From Cubamyces lactineus (Eukaryota; Basidiomycota; Agaricomycetes; Polyporales; Polyporaceae), in NCBI GenBank assembly GCA_022376465.1, contig JACDTU010000008.1, forward strand, positions 1,488,001-1,552,000: a stretch of DNA of 64,000 nt, in the 5' to 3' direction. Positions within the stretch are counted from its first letter, which is position 1. Every line of letters begins with the position of its first letter. The notes under the pieces are model-generated. The model was not told where the DNA came from. It saw only the letters and a list, made by a program, of their open reading frames with translations, and ran no database searches. Made by a program: the position numbers and the translations under genes. Of the stretch, positions 10,108 to 22,800 are shown piece after piece.

Positions 10108-11700
10108 ATGTCGGACTCCTCCACCTTTGACACCCTCATCGCGGAGCTCACCCGCGACGCGCAGCGTGTTCAACCAAAGGACGCTCTCCAGTGGTGCGCC
10201 AACTGGTTCCAAACCCGTCTCCAGGAGCAACGCGCACGGGCCCGTGACGTCCTCTCCCGCCAACCCACACTCGCTGCAGCGGCGGGCCTCCCACAAGACC
10301 ACTACATGGACACGCCTCTCAGCCCGACGGCGACGACGCCTGCTGGGCCTGCCAGCGTCTCTCCTTTCTCCCGACTGCAGCAGTTCAACAGCAAGCCCCG
10401 TCCGTCCATTCATAACGGCGCATCAAATCCGAGCCCCTTCGGTACACTCAACGTTCCGGGGAACGCTCTCCTGCCGGACCACAGCACGGGCACGATCACC
10501 CCCGTAAGTCCGCCCAGCTTCCAGTTCGAAGGGGAGGACGTGGCCCCCACCACGCCCGTGTCCGCGCCGAACCCGTTCGCCTCGTTCGCCAATGGCTCCA
10601 TCTACCCCGACCCGAGCCCTGGCGACTACCTCCAGCCCCCGACGGCGACGATCCTCGCGCGGCGCACGTCCGTCAGCGCCGAGTCGATCCCGGTCGACAG
10701 CGAGACGACGGAGCCGCTGCCCGTGTTTCCTAAGACGGACGACCAGCTCCGGCGGATCCGCGCGTCGATCGCAAACAACTTCATCTTCCGCGACCTGGAC
10801 GAGGAGCAGGAGACGGGCGTGCTCAATGCGATGTGCGAGTGCCGTGTCGTGGAGAACGAGGTCGTGATCCGCCAGGGCGATGTCGGCGAGTACTTTTACG
10901 TCGTCGAAAGCGGTCTGTTGCATTGCTACATCCGTCCCGAGCCACTGCCTCCCGGCTGGCTGGCCGGCCGCCTCTCTGCTTCAGACAAGTTTACGCGGCC
11001 GGGATGGCATCCCGAGTTTGGCGAGAAGGTGGCCGAATGCAGGGAGGGCAACTCGTTCGGCGAGCTCGCGCTCATGTACGGCCACCCGCGCGCGGCGACG
11101 GTCCTGGCGATTGAGCCGTCGACGCTCTGGTCGCTCGACCGCATCACGTTCCGGACGATCATCTTGAAGGCGGCACACCGGCGACGAACGATGTACGAGC
11201 AGTTCCTGTCGTCGGTGCCGCTGCTCGCGTCGCTCGAGCCGGAGGAGCGGAGCAAGATCGCGGATGCGCTCGTGAGCAGGGTGTACGAGGACGGGGACGC
11301 GGTCGTGCGCCAGGGCGAGATGGGCGACTCGTTCTTCTTCGTCGAGGAGGGGAACGCGATTGTGACCAAGACGAACCGCGATGGCGAGTCGGAGGTGGTC
11401 GGACACTACAAAAAGGGCGACTACTTTGGCGGTACGTCGTACTTCCACCGTCTCAAAATATCTAGCTCACGTACTCACGCGTTGTTGTTTGTCCGACGTG
11501 CTACAGAACTCTCGCTGCTGTGCTTGCAGCCACGGGCGGCGACGGTGAGTGCGGTGGTACGGAGTGATCCGTCCGCGCCTCGACTGAAGGTGGCCGTACT
11601 GGACGCACACGCGTTCACGCGTCTGCTCGGGCCCTTGCGCGACATCATGGAACGCAACGCAGGGCAGAGCTACGGGATCAATCTGCGTACCTCTCGATGA
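10108..11700 (+). CDS. BCY1: cAMP-dependent protein kinase regulatory subunit
   Basis: Binds and inhibits the PKA catalytic subunit and releases it on cAMP binding. Two exons (10108-11431, 11507-11700) give 505 aa. An N-terminal docking/dimerisation region is at residues about 5-45. The pseudosubstrate/autophosphorylation site R185-R-T-S188-V is of type II character. Two cyclic-nucleotide-binding domains follow, with phosphate-binding cassettes FGELALMYGHPRAATV (317-332) and FGELSLLCLQPRAATV (from 440). Domain A carries an unusual Pro/Trp-rich insertion between its first strands. The chosen start is the ATG at 10108, because upstream in-frame codons are pyrimidine-rich leader. The single 75-nt intron is in frame and lacks a stop codon. 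Confidence 0.95.
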   Translation: MSDSSTFDTLIAELTRDAQRVQPKDALQWCANWFQTRLQEQRARARDVLSRQPTLAAAAGLPQDHYMDTPLSPTATTPAGPASVSPFSRLQQFNSKPRPSIHNGASNPSPFGTLNVPGNALLPDHSTGTITPVSPPSFQFEGEDVAPTTPVSAPNPFASFANGSIYPDPSPGDYLQPPTATILARRTSVSAESIPVDSETTEPLPVFPKTDDQLRRIRASIANNFIFRDLDEEQETGVLNAMCECRVVENEVVIRQGDVGEYFYVVESGLLHCYIRPEPLPPGWLAGRLSASDKFTRPGWHPEFGEKVAECREGNSFGELALMYGHPRAATVLAIEPSTLWSLDRITFRTIILKAAHRRRTMYEQFLSSVPLLASLEPEERSKIADALVSRVYEDGDAVVRQGEMGDSFFFVEEGNAIVTKTNRDGESEVVGHYKKGDYFGGTSYFHRLKISSSRTHALLFVRRATELSLLCLQPRAATVSAVVRSDPSAPRLKVAVLDAHAFTRLLGPLRDIMERNAGQSYGINLRTSR

Positions 11701-12681
11701 AGGGTTAGGGAGTGATATTATCATTGATATACCCTTGTGGGCGGGACTCGACCCGCTCTGGGCTTGGGAGGACGGGTGATTGCATCGTTCGGGGAACAGG
11801 TTGTCGCTGTCGTTGTCGTTGTTGGATGTGGTGGGCTTCGTTCGCGGTCTCACTCGTTGTGCCTCTGTCTGTGTCTTGACTGTGTTTGTGTGTTTGCAGT
11901 ATAGTTGCTTGTGTCGATGGTCCGCATGTTATCTTGAATGTAGCTTATGGAATCAATCTCGTGTTCTTAGCAGGTTTCATACAGGCGGTCAGTGTTGGTG
12001 TGCAACCTGCGCGTGTTTGGCCACAAGCGACGGGCGCTCAGTTGAATGACGCGCGTCGACAATGACGCTGGTGGTGGGATGTATTAGCGCTGTGGCCATG
12101 GCTCACAATGGCCGTGATCGCGTTCAGGCTTCAAACTGCGGACGACTGCGAAGGCATGCTCTGAACATTTCTGAACATTGCATCTACAGGGGACATGAGG
12201 CGGATTGCATGGAATACGGAGAGAAGCTGAGTGGGCGGCCGGTGTTTGGAGAAGAGATGACGACGGGGGATGGTGTTACGATGGGAACGGCGCGATGCGT
12301 GCAGTCGGTGGGTGAGGCAGGATGAGCAGTGGATAGGACAATTGGTTTAATGGGCTCCACTTGCTCCTTCTAGCCGGTCGCCCTCAAATCAGCCCTCACG
12401 CGCCTCCCCTCCGTCCCCGCCTTTCCTCTCTCCCTCTTTTGTCTCTCCCTTCGCCCTCTTTGTCTTCGCGCGCGCATACATCCACCCAGCCTTTGGCCTT
12501 TCCAAAGTCTGGCTCTCCCCCTCCTCCTGCGCGCATCCACACTCCCTCCTTCCGCAACACTCTGCTCCCCGTGGTCGCTGGAAGACCGCAGAGAACTAGC
12601 ACACCACACATCCACATCGGTCGGCCGACGCCTCACGCTCTTTAAGCAACACAAAATACCACAACGACTTGACGCGGCATC
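11701..12681. other. Intergenic with a pyrimidine-rich leader
   Basis: Holds the 3' flank of the PKA regulatory subunit gene. From about 12361 to 12560 there is a strongly C/T-rich stretch preceding the next gene, typical of highly expressed fungal promoters. No gene was seen. Confidence 0.55.
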
Positions 12682-14492
12682 ATGAGCATCCCTCGCGTGT
12701 TCCGTAACGTTCCCCGCGCCGACGGTCGTAAGTCCTCATCTTGTACCCAACTGCGAACGTCGATCATTCACAGACGTCGTTTTGCCGTTCCGTAGTGTTG
12801 GGCGGCATTACTGGCATTGCTGGTATTGGCGGAGATGACGGAGATAATGGCAACGGCTTCCTCTCGATGTGAGTACGTCAAGTGGCGATCGCGTGCATCT
12901 TCTAACGGACGTGCGTTACAGCGGGAACCCTTTGTCAAACCTTCCCGGCCTCGGTGGGATCACCAATGGACTCTCACTTCCGCTTCCCAGCCCGGGTCCG
13001 GGCAGCACGTCTTTGGACACTGCAACCACGAACACTGGTACCATCTCCCTCACCACCAACACTGCGACAAGCGCGTACGTCGATCAACCATCCGTACACG
13101 CGGGGCCCCAGTAAGACTGATCACGCCCACAGCACCGCGACGAGCGACACTACGTCCACGAGCGCCACCAGTGCGACGTCCGACACCAGTTCGTCGACGT
13201 CCGATACTCAAACGGCCACAAGCACTCAACAAACAGCCACAGATTCTCCCACCCAGACACCCCCGCAGCAGACATCGACACCTGCGCCCACGTCTACCCC
13301 TACGCAGGACTCTGCTACGCTGCCGCCCTCGTCATCGTCGTCTTCCTCGTCCTCCTCAGGATCCGCATCTCCTACCGCGATCGGAGACAATGCACCCAAA
13401 GGCTTCTTGCAGAACAAGGCGCTCTCCGTCGGCGTGATCACCGCCGCGTCGCTCGTCGGCCTCGTTATGCTCATCGCGCTCGCGACCTGGGCAATCCGCA
13501 AGCGCAGGAACGACCGTCTGCACCAGGACATCCTCGACTTCTCTACCGCGAACCTCGTCGGCGACGCGGAGAAGGGTGGAGGCGGTGTTGGTGCAGCCGA
13601 TGGCGGCAGCCGCCGCCAGATGTTCGCGGATGCCGGCGACAACGGCTCAAGCTCGGGTCACGGCAGCAGCAGCTCGTCTGGCCACGGCCCTGCGGCCTAC
13701 TCGCAGCCTCCAGTGCAGCAGTCGCGGGACATGTACAAGAACGGCGGGTACCCGACGCTTCCCGTCTTTGTCCCTCAGCCTGCTGCAAGTCGTGCGGCGA
13801 ACCCGTACTCGCAACCTACGTATGCGGACCGCAGCTATGCGTTCCCCACCCAGGAGCAGAACAACACGTACGCCAACTGGGGATACGGCGGATATGGGAA
13901 CAACGCTGCTACTGCACCCGCGGCACAAACTCAGAACGCCTACGACCAGGCGTACGGCGGCTACGACGATGCGTATGGTGGTCTGGACTCCGCTGCCATG
14001 GCTGGCGTGGGCGCTGGGGCACAGAGTCAAGGTCCCCAGCGCCGTCCCTCGGCGCACCGCAAGCCTCCTCCGCAACTGTACATCCCGCCCGCGAACCCGA
14101 TCGCCCAGGCTGTCGCGAATACGCAGAGCCCTGACTCGACCGTGTCCCTCTCGAAGCCTCCGCTGCAGCCGGCGAGTGGTATGGGTGCCGCGCAGCCTGC
14201 GCGGAGGACCTCCCTGCTGAACTCGCCCCCTGCGGGCAGCACGGAGAGCGGGAGCGTGTCGATGCGCGAGCGCCGCGACACGCTCACGCATGTAGAGTTG
14301 CTAGACCCGGCGGCCCCCAAGGCCCCTACGTCGTCCCCGCCGCTGCCGGATGAGTTTGGTACTGTACCCGCCAGCAAGGACAGCCCCGCTGAGGAACCTG
14401 TTCGCCGCCTGGTGGTAAGCATTCTCATGTCCCGAGGCGTATTGCAGTAAAACTGATGGGCTATATGTGCTGTGTAGGTGCGCAACGAGTGA
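12682..14492 (+). CDS. Single-pass membrane protein with Ser/Thr-rich ectodomain
   Basis: Function unknown. Exons 12682-12727, 12796-12868, 12922-13074, 13133-14414 and 14478-14492 give 522 aa. A Gly-rich N-terminal region without a clear signal peptide leads into a long Thr/Ser-rich stalk ending in a Ser homopolymer. One transmembrane helix follows (VGVITAASLVGLVMLIALA), then a basic stop-transfer K-R-R-N-D and a long cytoplasmic tail rich in Tyr, Gly, Ala and Pro. The organisation recalls fungal cell-wall sensors of the Mid2/Wsc kind, but no WSC domain is present. The last intron (14415-14477) is a choice: without it the protein ends at 14450 with a different C terminus. Confidence 0.65.
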
Positions 14493-15737
14493 ACGAATGC
14501 GTGAACGTCATTCCTGACGGTTGCTCGCCCAACAAACCCACCGGGAGATTGGACCGGCTATACCATGTGCAAACGACCATACTTTGCAGCATGCTGTGTA
14601 ACATCAAGCTTCCCGCACGAGCCTTTGGCGTGGCTCTAGGCTTCCACCGCATCGCCGTGCTCTTTCTTCAATTCGTCTTCCGCGACCATGCTCTTCGCGC
14701 GTCATGCACACGCGCCCATGCCTTGCTTTCAACCCCGCGTGTAAATCATGCCCTATCCCATTGCCATCTACATGCTTCTCCCTGCATCGCTACGATGCCT
14801 TTCCTTCATGTTTTATCGCCAACCCGTCTGCGCCTCGCTCTGCTCTCGCTCGCTGTCCGCCTCACCTCCTTCACTCTCCAGCACCCGCATTTGCACCTGC
14901 ACCTCACATCCGCATCTGCAATCTCCCGTCCTACGCACCACCAACGCCCCCGCGTCCCGTCTTCTCCGCCCACGAACTGCGTTCGGACCCTGGTTCTCCA
15001 TGCATTGCGGCGGCACGCCCTTCTCTGACCTGCCGGACACTCAGGCGCTACGGTTGACCCGAGGCACTTCGAAGGCCGCCGCACCGTTACCCCCCTCATC
15101 CTTCTTGTTGCATATCTAGGCTCTGCTCGAGCATACCTTGTCGGCGCCCGCACGCGCCCTCTTCTATCCACGCTTCAGCTTTCTGTTTCTGTTACCTTTG
15201 TTAGCTTATCGTGATTCGTGATTCATGACCGCGGCTCGATATCTCAATATGTATCACTAGATCGTCCTTTCTTATCCCCTTTTCACTTGCCCCCCTTCCT
15301 CCTCACATCGACATGACCGGCCTCCCTCCGCTGTTCCCGCATTGCATTGCATTGTGCACAAGCCACAAGCCACAAGAAGCTCCTCCTCCCTAACCCCCTT
15401 CCATCATCGACGCATCGTCCCTGCCTCGTTCCAAGTTCCCACACTCGTATACACCCCTCTCGCATACGTGTCGCGTGTTTCAGCTATAGCTAGATAGTAG
15501 TCGATCGAGTAGTACTAGCACGTTATAATGCCAGTGGCGTTTTCATCGCGCGTGTAGTTTACACGGATGGTTGGGTGTGTTCAAGCTGGTTCGCGCAACT
15601 GGAACAAAGTGAGGTTACGTTCTCGATATACGAGCACTCGCAGGCTGCTCGAAATGCTCGAGGGGATGGAGGCGCGAAAGGGTATGCTAGATTGATATTC
15701 GCTACAGGACACACGATCACTGACATACAGAGACTTT
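14493..15737. other. Intergenic, about 1.25 kb
   Basis: C/T-rich sequence between convergent genes (membrane protein and LPMO). Long open frames here are compositional and carry no motif. No gene was called. Confidence 0.5.
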
Positions 15738-16661
15738 TCACCCGGACCAGACGGGCTGTGAGGATAGCGTATGAGTGGCAACTCGATGCATGTCTGTAAT
15801 AGAATGATACTCACGGGGCCGGGCTGAGTGTAGTTCTTGGGGATGGGGTACTAAAGATGGTCCGAAAGTCGTTAGCGGTATAAGAGGAAAGCGCAGGGAT
15901 GAGCTCACGTTGATGTTGATGAGGATGCCGGGCTCGTAGCCGGTGTAGACACCGGGGATCGAGACCAGAGGGCCTGGCGTGCCGCTGCCCCCGTTCTCAA
16001 CGTTGACTTGACCGCAGGAGATCTGCCATGCACGTCAGTCTCACCTTCTCGTACGGAACCAATAAAGCTACTCGCGTAGAACTGCGCGCCCCCGTAGGAC
16101 TGCGCGACGTGGAGCGCGATGGCCTCCATGCGGACGAGGTACTGGCCGCTGGGGAGGTTCTTCGGGAGGGTGAAGGACACGCCCGGGAGGCCCTCCGCGG
16201 GGAACGTGATCGACTGCCCGCCGTTCGTCTCGGCGGTGATCTGGTACACCTTGAACCAGACGGCGCCGTCGCCCGCCCAGCCGTCGACGTCGCCGGGCGC
16301 CTTGGCCATGTAGACGTTCACGACGCCGGGGTGGTAGATCGTGCCGTCGGACATGATCCCGAGCGGGCCGCCCGCCTGGACGGTGATCGTCTCCGCCGTC
16401 GCCTGCGTCTGCGAGTCGTAGCAGCGGAAGTCGGGGCTCGTGACGTCCGTGACGGGGGCTTGGGTGTTGAAGTTGTTCGTCTTGCGGACGTTCACCCAGG
16501 CGGGCGTCGTCTGGCCATTGACCACGAGCGACGGGAAGGTGTCTATGAGGGACGGCCCCGGTTAGCTTTCAATAAGGGCGAGGGAGGAAGGCTTGATGCA
16601 ACGCACAGTGGGCAGTCGCCGAAGCGACGAGGGCTGCGAGTGCGACGAAGGCCTTGAGCAT
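15738..16661 (-). CDS. AA9 lytic polysaccharide monooxygenase
   Basis: Secreted copper enzyme that oxidatively cleaves cellulose or related beta-glucans. Exons 16661-16607, 16542-16076, 16022-15909, 15850-15815 and 15755-15738 give 229 aa. A 17-residue signal peptide (MLKAFVALAALVASATA) precedes His18, which becomes the mature N-terminal copper ligand; its codon is followed at once by intron 1. The second histidine-brace ligand is probably mature His72 (IYHPG). The secondary-shell residues lie in HVAQSYGGAQFY: His146, Gln155 and axial Tyr157. The C terminus ends PGPPVWSG and there is no CBM1. Intron 2 (16075-16023) begins GCGAGT, a GC-AG intron required to keep GGAQFY joined to ISCGQV. The gene indicates a lignocellulose-degrading lifestyle. 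Confidence 0.93.
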
Positions 16662-17598
16662 CTTGGAGGATTGGGCACTCGGCGCTGCTGTTCCAGGCTG
16701 CCCAGCTCTTCCTTCTTATACCGCGCAAAAATCGCGCTTCCTAGCTAGCGGTGCAGATACACACAGGTATCCAGGATGCCGAGAGTCGAGCAACCAACGG
16801 CCCTCGTGCGCGTGGTGTGGAGCCCGCGGAGAATGTCTCGAGTCGCGCGTCCTCGGTCGGTCGCTATCGAGGCAGGTTGACCCGAGCTGCAATACCGTCT
16901 CGCGACCAGCTTTCTCCGAGAAGATCCAAGGAACGTCGCTCCGTCCTGTTCCCCGTCCAATCGCAGCTGTTCGTGCCCGACACCTCGTCGCCACAAGCGC
17001 GATGGGACGGACTCCGAGATTGGCAGGTGACGTCGAGAAGCGATCTCGAGGGCACCGGAGGGATGGATGCACAAGCGGCACGAAGGAGGTGCAAGTCCGA
17101 CGTATAACCATTTATTCCGAAAGTGCACCGAAGACGCGCTCCCCGCCTCCGGGAGTTGTGGCGCCCCACAGCGTCGGTCCGGACGCGGTGAATTGGCGAA
17201 CCAACGGATTGCGGGGGAGCAGCGGGTAAATTGGTCATGGTGTGCTCGAGTCTGAATGCGCATCATTGGTGAGTTGTATTGAGAACGAGGTGCGGTTGAT
17301 AGAGGCAGGAAGAGAACGCACCTCCGAACGAAGTCGCTCACACGCCTCGAGGTCATGAGAAATGACACGGCGAGCAATGAGGGTAAGAATAGACTGGCCT
17401 GATAGGTGATATGTCGCGACGACATACGCCGACGAATAAGCAGGAAGTTGGGATATTCCTCTGTCGCGCGCGACATCAGGCCATCTCCGTTGCCTACCAC
17501 GTGCTGTTCACAGCCAGTCTCGTGAAGCACGAACGCAATTGGATACCGATGCGAAAGAAAATATACATTTGCCACCCTTTCATACCTTGACTTGCCTT
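16662..17598. other. Intergenic, LPMO upstream region
   Basis: Presumed LPMO promoter and transporter 3' flank. An 831-nt minus-strand open frame crosses this region but shows no domain, codon pattern or splice structure. Confidence 0.5.
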
Positions 17599-19890
17599 TC
17601 AGACGCTCTCATGACTACGTCTGCTGGACACCGCTTGGCTCCTCACACTCTTCTCGTCCACATCCCGGCTCTTTCTCGATCCCTTCTCCTCCGCTTCTTC
17701 TCGTTCGCGTCGTGCTTTGTCCTGTTTCTCCCGCCGTTCGAGGTACCATACCAGCCATGTCACGAGCAAGGTGGCAATGCATGTACCGATCATGGCCCAC
17801 ATTCCCTTCGTGAACCGTGGTGCGTCCGTAGCTGGGTAGAAGACAAGTGGCCACCACGCGTTCACGACGTTGTTCCACATGTTCATCGAGGCGAGTACGA
17901 CTGCACGCTCCTGGTGATCATCAGCGCATATTTGGTTCGCCCAGCTGTAGTATATAAGTCAGTTACACCTCTTCCAATGTACGACATAGACAAAAGACTC
18001 ACGCGAAAGTGGTCGCTTGCCCGGCGTACGTCGCGCCTGCAAGATAGTACGCGAAGAACTTGAGGCCAATGGGGCTGCTCCATATCAGGATGCAGATGCT
18101 GGCAACAATGCCCGAGATGGACATATACACGAGAACGGGCCATCGTGCACGCGACTTCGTTGCGTCCGTCCAGGTTGCGCACACGAGCGTTGATACTATC
18201 GCGAAGGCTGTCATGCCTGATGGATAGTAGTCTAATATGCAAGAATGGGCATGTGAGCGGTACGAGTGTAGGGCAAGTAAGCAAGACTACGTACCTACTT
18301 GTGGGACAGTGAACCCGCCGATTGCCTTTAGCCACTGACCCATGAGGTTGTTTGAGCCGAAGCTCTCTGTTTCACCCGACACCGCGAACTAGAAAAGATG
18401 TCAAGAACTCTGCCCTATTCCATGCAGTTGGTAGGCGACTCACCAGCAGGCTACATGCGTACCACCGCCATCTGCCCAGAATGCGACGGATGAGACCCCA
18501 CGTAAGATACCCATGTCCAACGTCCTTGTTGTCCTTCTCGGACTCTAGCCGCTCGCAAGATAGCAGACGCTCCTGTGTCCCGGGAAAGCGTTGAGTTTTC
18601 GTCAACACAGTCGACTACAGAATAGTGCTGACCTCCTCTGACAGGTAGAATGCCTTGGTCGTTGTGGGCACATCCGGGAACATCAAGAAGCCGTATAGGG
18701 CTATCGGCATTGTGATAATGCCATCAATGATAAACCTATGCACACCCAACACGACGTGAGCAATGATTCAGGGATGCGAACAGTGATACTTACAGCCAAC
18801 GCCATCCACTGCGACCGGCAACCCCGTTCAGATGCCTGAACGTCGTGTAAGAGCTTGTGAGCACAAAGTATGTTCTACACACGATTGACGTACGTGTAGA
18901 CCGCGGCTTGTAGCACACCAGAGAATCTAACGCGGCCATCTCTACTCAGTATCGGGACAGCGCATGTGTACAGAAGTGATCCTCACAATGTACCGATCAG
19001 GCCGGACGAGGTGAAAATGCCAGATCGCTTGCCTAGCTCCCCTGGTTTGTACCACCTTCAAATTGTTTTCAATCCGGTGGCCTATGTGGATAGTATAAAC
19101 TGCACCCACGATCCAAGGATGTAGTGAGTGCCGACGAATGTAGAGGATTCGGCGACTCCCTGGAAGAACCGGATCGCATATATCTAACCATAACATGTAA
19201 GCATCATTGGCTAGCACCCACGGTTGTCACGCGTACCTGCTGGACATTTGTTACGGCGCTAGTGCTATGATACATGAAGTCAAGATACACAGCCAGGAGA
19301 TATAACAAGGAAGAGAACTTACCAGAATGTCAAGACACCCCACACAATCTGCATAGATGGAAACCATATCCGAGGCGGTACGACCTGCAACATCAGGTTG
19401 TCTATGATTGTACGTCATCAGAACATGCAGCGTTCATTTGTCGGAATGAAGGGTATTCACTTGGTATCATCCCGATGATATAGCCACAGGTGAATATCGT
19501 GTTGATTTGCTGACTTTCAGTGTTAAGCTTCACGTCGTAACTGCGCACGCATGAAAGCGGAGAACCCACGTTGAATTGCGTTCCGTACATGTGGAGTTCT
19601 TCGCGCATGCCGGAAACGTATGCATTGGATACGTTGCTTCTGTCAAGGTCTTCTCAAACGTCCAGGAACGTGAGAGCTGTTCTCTTCCAAGCAAGCAGAG
19701 TTCGCTCACAATTCGAAAAGTACTGAGATGAAGTTAGAGATTGCGTTCATGCCGAAGTAGCGAACAGACGCACCATGAGACAACAATACGACAAGATGAA
19801 CCAGTCTATTTTGAGCAACAGCTTGCGCTCCGTCTTCGTTGCAGGAACCTCTCCCCACACGAAATGCCGAATTCTGCGTATGATAGCCAT
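17599..19890 (-). CDS. MFS transporter, DAL5/FEN2 (allantoate/pantothenate) type
   Basis: Plasma-membrane anion:cation symporter family protein. Fifteen exons (19890-19774, 19722-19710, 19649-19570, 19509-19461, 19401-19323, 19264-19237, 19183-19110, 19055-18987, 18926-18894, 18835-18794, 18735-18633, 18572-18444, 18388-18295, 18231-18003, 17944-17599) give 494 aa, normal for the family. Hallmarks: KIDWFILSYCCLM followed by YLDRSNVSNAYVSGM, GYIIGMIPNNLMLQ, PPRIWFPSMQIVWG, RFFQGVAESSTFVG and the cytoplasmic-loop GELGKRSGIFTSSGLIG. The C-terminal tail is highly charged. The substrate cannot be read from sequence; pantothenate, allantoate or a vitamin-like acid are all plausible. Exon 2 is only 13 nt. 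Confidence 0.9.
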
Positions 19891-22800
19891 TGCAGCCTCT
19901 AACCCAGAGCCCAGAGAACGAACGTCAAGCCAGGAAACGCCAGAGATGCGAGGAGCGCGTGAGGCGCGTAGCAAAATGCCCAAGTGTAAGTTTCTTCGTC
20001 AGCAAAAGTTGAGTAGGAGGTCGTACGATGATCAGAGCAGCGTCAGAGAGAACAGAGAGCTGATATCGTACTATGCAGACGTGGACATCAACGTAGACAT
20101 GGAGTCGTGATGGTACGACAACAGGTGGAAAGAGACTCCAGGACGGAGAGAGGCCTCTGCAGTCGCCGGTGGAGAACCTTCCGAGTCCCATCCCCGACTT
20201 CTTCGGGAGCCTTCAGCCACAACCGTCCACGCGATCATGTGATAGCGCCCGGTATACGAGCGCGTCCACAACCGCCCACAGCTTTCGCATGCTACAACAT
20301 TGGCCGCCACCTGCTAGTCTTAAGTCTGAACACAAACTCCTCAACATCGAGCAAGAAGAAGCGGGTGAATACCGGAAGAATGCACATGCAGAGTGTGACA
20401 TCCGCCTGGTACGGGATAAAGTCAGCTGTACGCACCTCTCATCCGCCGCATCCTTCGATATACACCTCACCTATTGTATCGCATGGGACAGGATATCTTC
20501 CCCAATATATAGCATATTGGTACTAGAAGAATACACTTGGGCTCATCTCATCAAATCACGCAGGGGTATACATAATGCAAGACAACTTGCTCAAGTAACG
20601 GGCTACACGTTCAAAATCACAGACACACACAACCGGTTGGGCCATATGGAAGTTCGATCCGTTCACCTGAACACGTCTGAAAAGTACAGGATATAGGCAC
20701 GCGCCGTCCTGTTCGCAGAGGTTCCTCCTGGTATATCGATATTTCAAACGGTCTTCGCATGCATCTCATCTCCGAGAACCGAATGCGAAGCTTTCACGAC
20801 GGGCGGCTTCATGACCTTGACGACGCTCTAACATCCTGTACAAGCGCGACGGCGCGTAAACCGCAACGGCGACTTCAACATGGCTGCAACTTGCACCAAG
20901 ATCCGGTTGCCCAGGACCCGAGGATTCCTGCAGATCGCCGTCCGACCATGGACTGCTCGAACAGAGTTGATCACGTCTATTCTTATGAGCAACCACACCG
21001 CCAGCTCGCTACCGAGTTCGACGCACCAATCCACGGTGGACAACGCAGCGACATGCTCCGCTCTATGTCCGCAACAACGACGTCGGCTTGAGTCCGAGTA
21101 TAGACACCCGAGAAGCGCGGGCACATCCGCGTTCAGAAATAGGAATTTTCAATGGCTGTGGCCATCTATCGGTAGGCGGAAATACATAACACAGAGGCAG
21201 CACGCGAGTCAGTATTCTGATATTCGCTACGGGCCACCTCGGATGGTGCACCCCCGACGAATCGTTGACGCCAGTCGGCACCGTATTTGTCGTCTTCAGC
21301 AGCACTGACCCAGGCGGACTTGCACCGTCTTCCATCGCACTGCACGCAGCAAGTATTCAGTCTATAGTGTCGCAATACCGCAGCTAGCTGCGTGAGCTAG
21401 CTAGCTGCGCCTCGCAGCATTAGAATGAGCTCAGGCCTTGTCCGCGCGGGACCTTGGAATACGAGCATGCGTCCGCAGCGAGAAAGCGGCGCGCTCCGAT
21501 CCAATACAAACATATCCGGCAAGCTCAGATGATCCAAGGCATCGTCCAGACTCTGCAGGGGCCGTACGTACACAATGCACGATAAAACGATGTGATACCG
21601 CTGCGATCCATGTCGTGAGCACACTCGTGGATGCAGCCATCATACATGACGTGCATACAGCCAGACGCCTGTCCGGCACACTCCGCAGACATGTCCTGGA
21701 TACCCGGACAGGCCTACGAGCGATCCGGGAGTCTAAGTATGGCTCCAGGCGTTCGCACCCCTGCACGTCTTATTTGATAGATGCCAACGGTAAACTTGGG
21801 CATCCCGTCGCGGCCCGTGCGAGCAAGAAGCCGCGTTCAAGTTGCACCGCTTCGTGGAGAGATGCGCGCGTTACTGGCAGGGCCGCAAACTCAAAGTTCG
21901 GGCGAATTCAGGGAAACCGTCCTGAAGAAGCCCTGAAGACTACGTAAGTGCTCACGTTCCCCGGCGCCCAATGCAGGCCCTACGCCGCAGCTGTAGCAGG
22001 TGAGAGCTATCTCCGACCTTCCAAACCTTGGGCTCCTGAAAGTCTCCAGCAGCCCAAGTCTTGGAAGCGTGACTCGGAATGGATGGTCTTGGCACCTGCG
22101 CAGGTAGTAAGAAGCGCTGACAGAATGAGTCCGATGCGCAATTCGTTCGGCCTCCGGCTACGGGACAGGCGCGCCCGACGACTGCATGAACGTTTGCGCG
22201 GCGAACGCACTCTCTGATCAGCTGTGTCCTGCCATCAACCTACGCCATGCGCCAGGGACTCCTCGCAGAAAGTCTAAAACACGCGAAATGACTTACTCCA
22301 TAATAGCGAGTATGTCCGGCACCGCCGGCGTGACGCCGATCGGTGGCGTCGGCGGTGACAAAGACTGAGACGGATGACAGAGGGAAGACAGGCCTGGTTC
22401 GAGCCAGACGCGAGTGGTCAAGGGGTTGGAAGATGGCAGATGGTTTGCTGGGACGTCCGAGCTGTCGGGCGCCTTGCAATATCGGAGAAGATGTTATTTT
22501 CTACGTGTATAGTGCACCGTGCAGGAACCAGAAGCACGAGAAGCCTCAAGAGGGGCGTGCCGAGCTCAAGCGCGTCTGATAGCAGGTAACATCGGGCATG
22601 CGCCGAGCGCATGTGCGGACACATGATAGGAGTTAGCGAGACCTGTGGATAGGGCGAGGCCTTGGACAGAGGGACTTGCAAGACATGACAAGACAAGGAA
22701 GGCTAGGGAAGGGTAGCAGAGGATATTATGCGCATTGCGCAACGCCGGTCAACCGCCGAGCGCTAGCGTACGTAGTACGTACACGCACGGCGGTATGTGT

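Noticed and set aside
14456..15028. 190-codon plus-strand open frame after the membrane protein gene
   Set aside because: It is His/Leu/Ser-rich because of C/T composition, and it overlaps the 3' end of a real gene.
16745..17575. 276-codon open frame on the minus strand between the LPMO and transporter genes
   Set aside because: It is rich in Arg and Ser, has no domain, crosses what should be the LPMO promoter, and no related splice structure is visible.
22218..22700. Possible small spliced gene on the minus strand
   Set aside because: A 57-nt GTAAGT...TAG intron and a Pro-rich frame exist, but no start codon or convincing upstream exon could be joined and nothing is recognisable.
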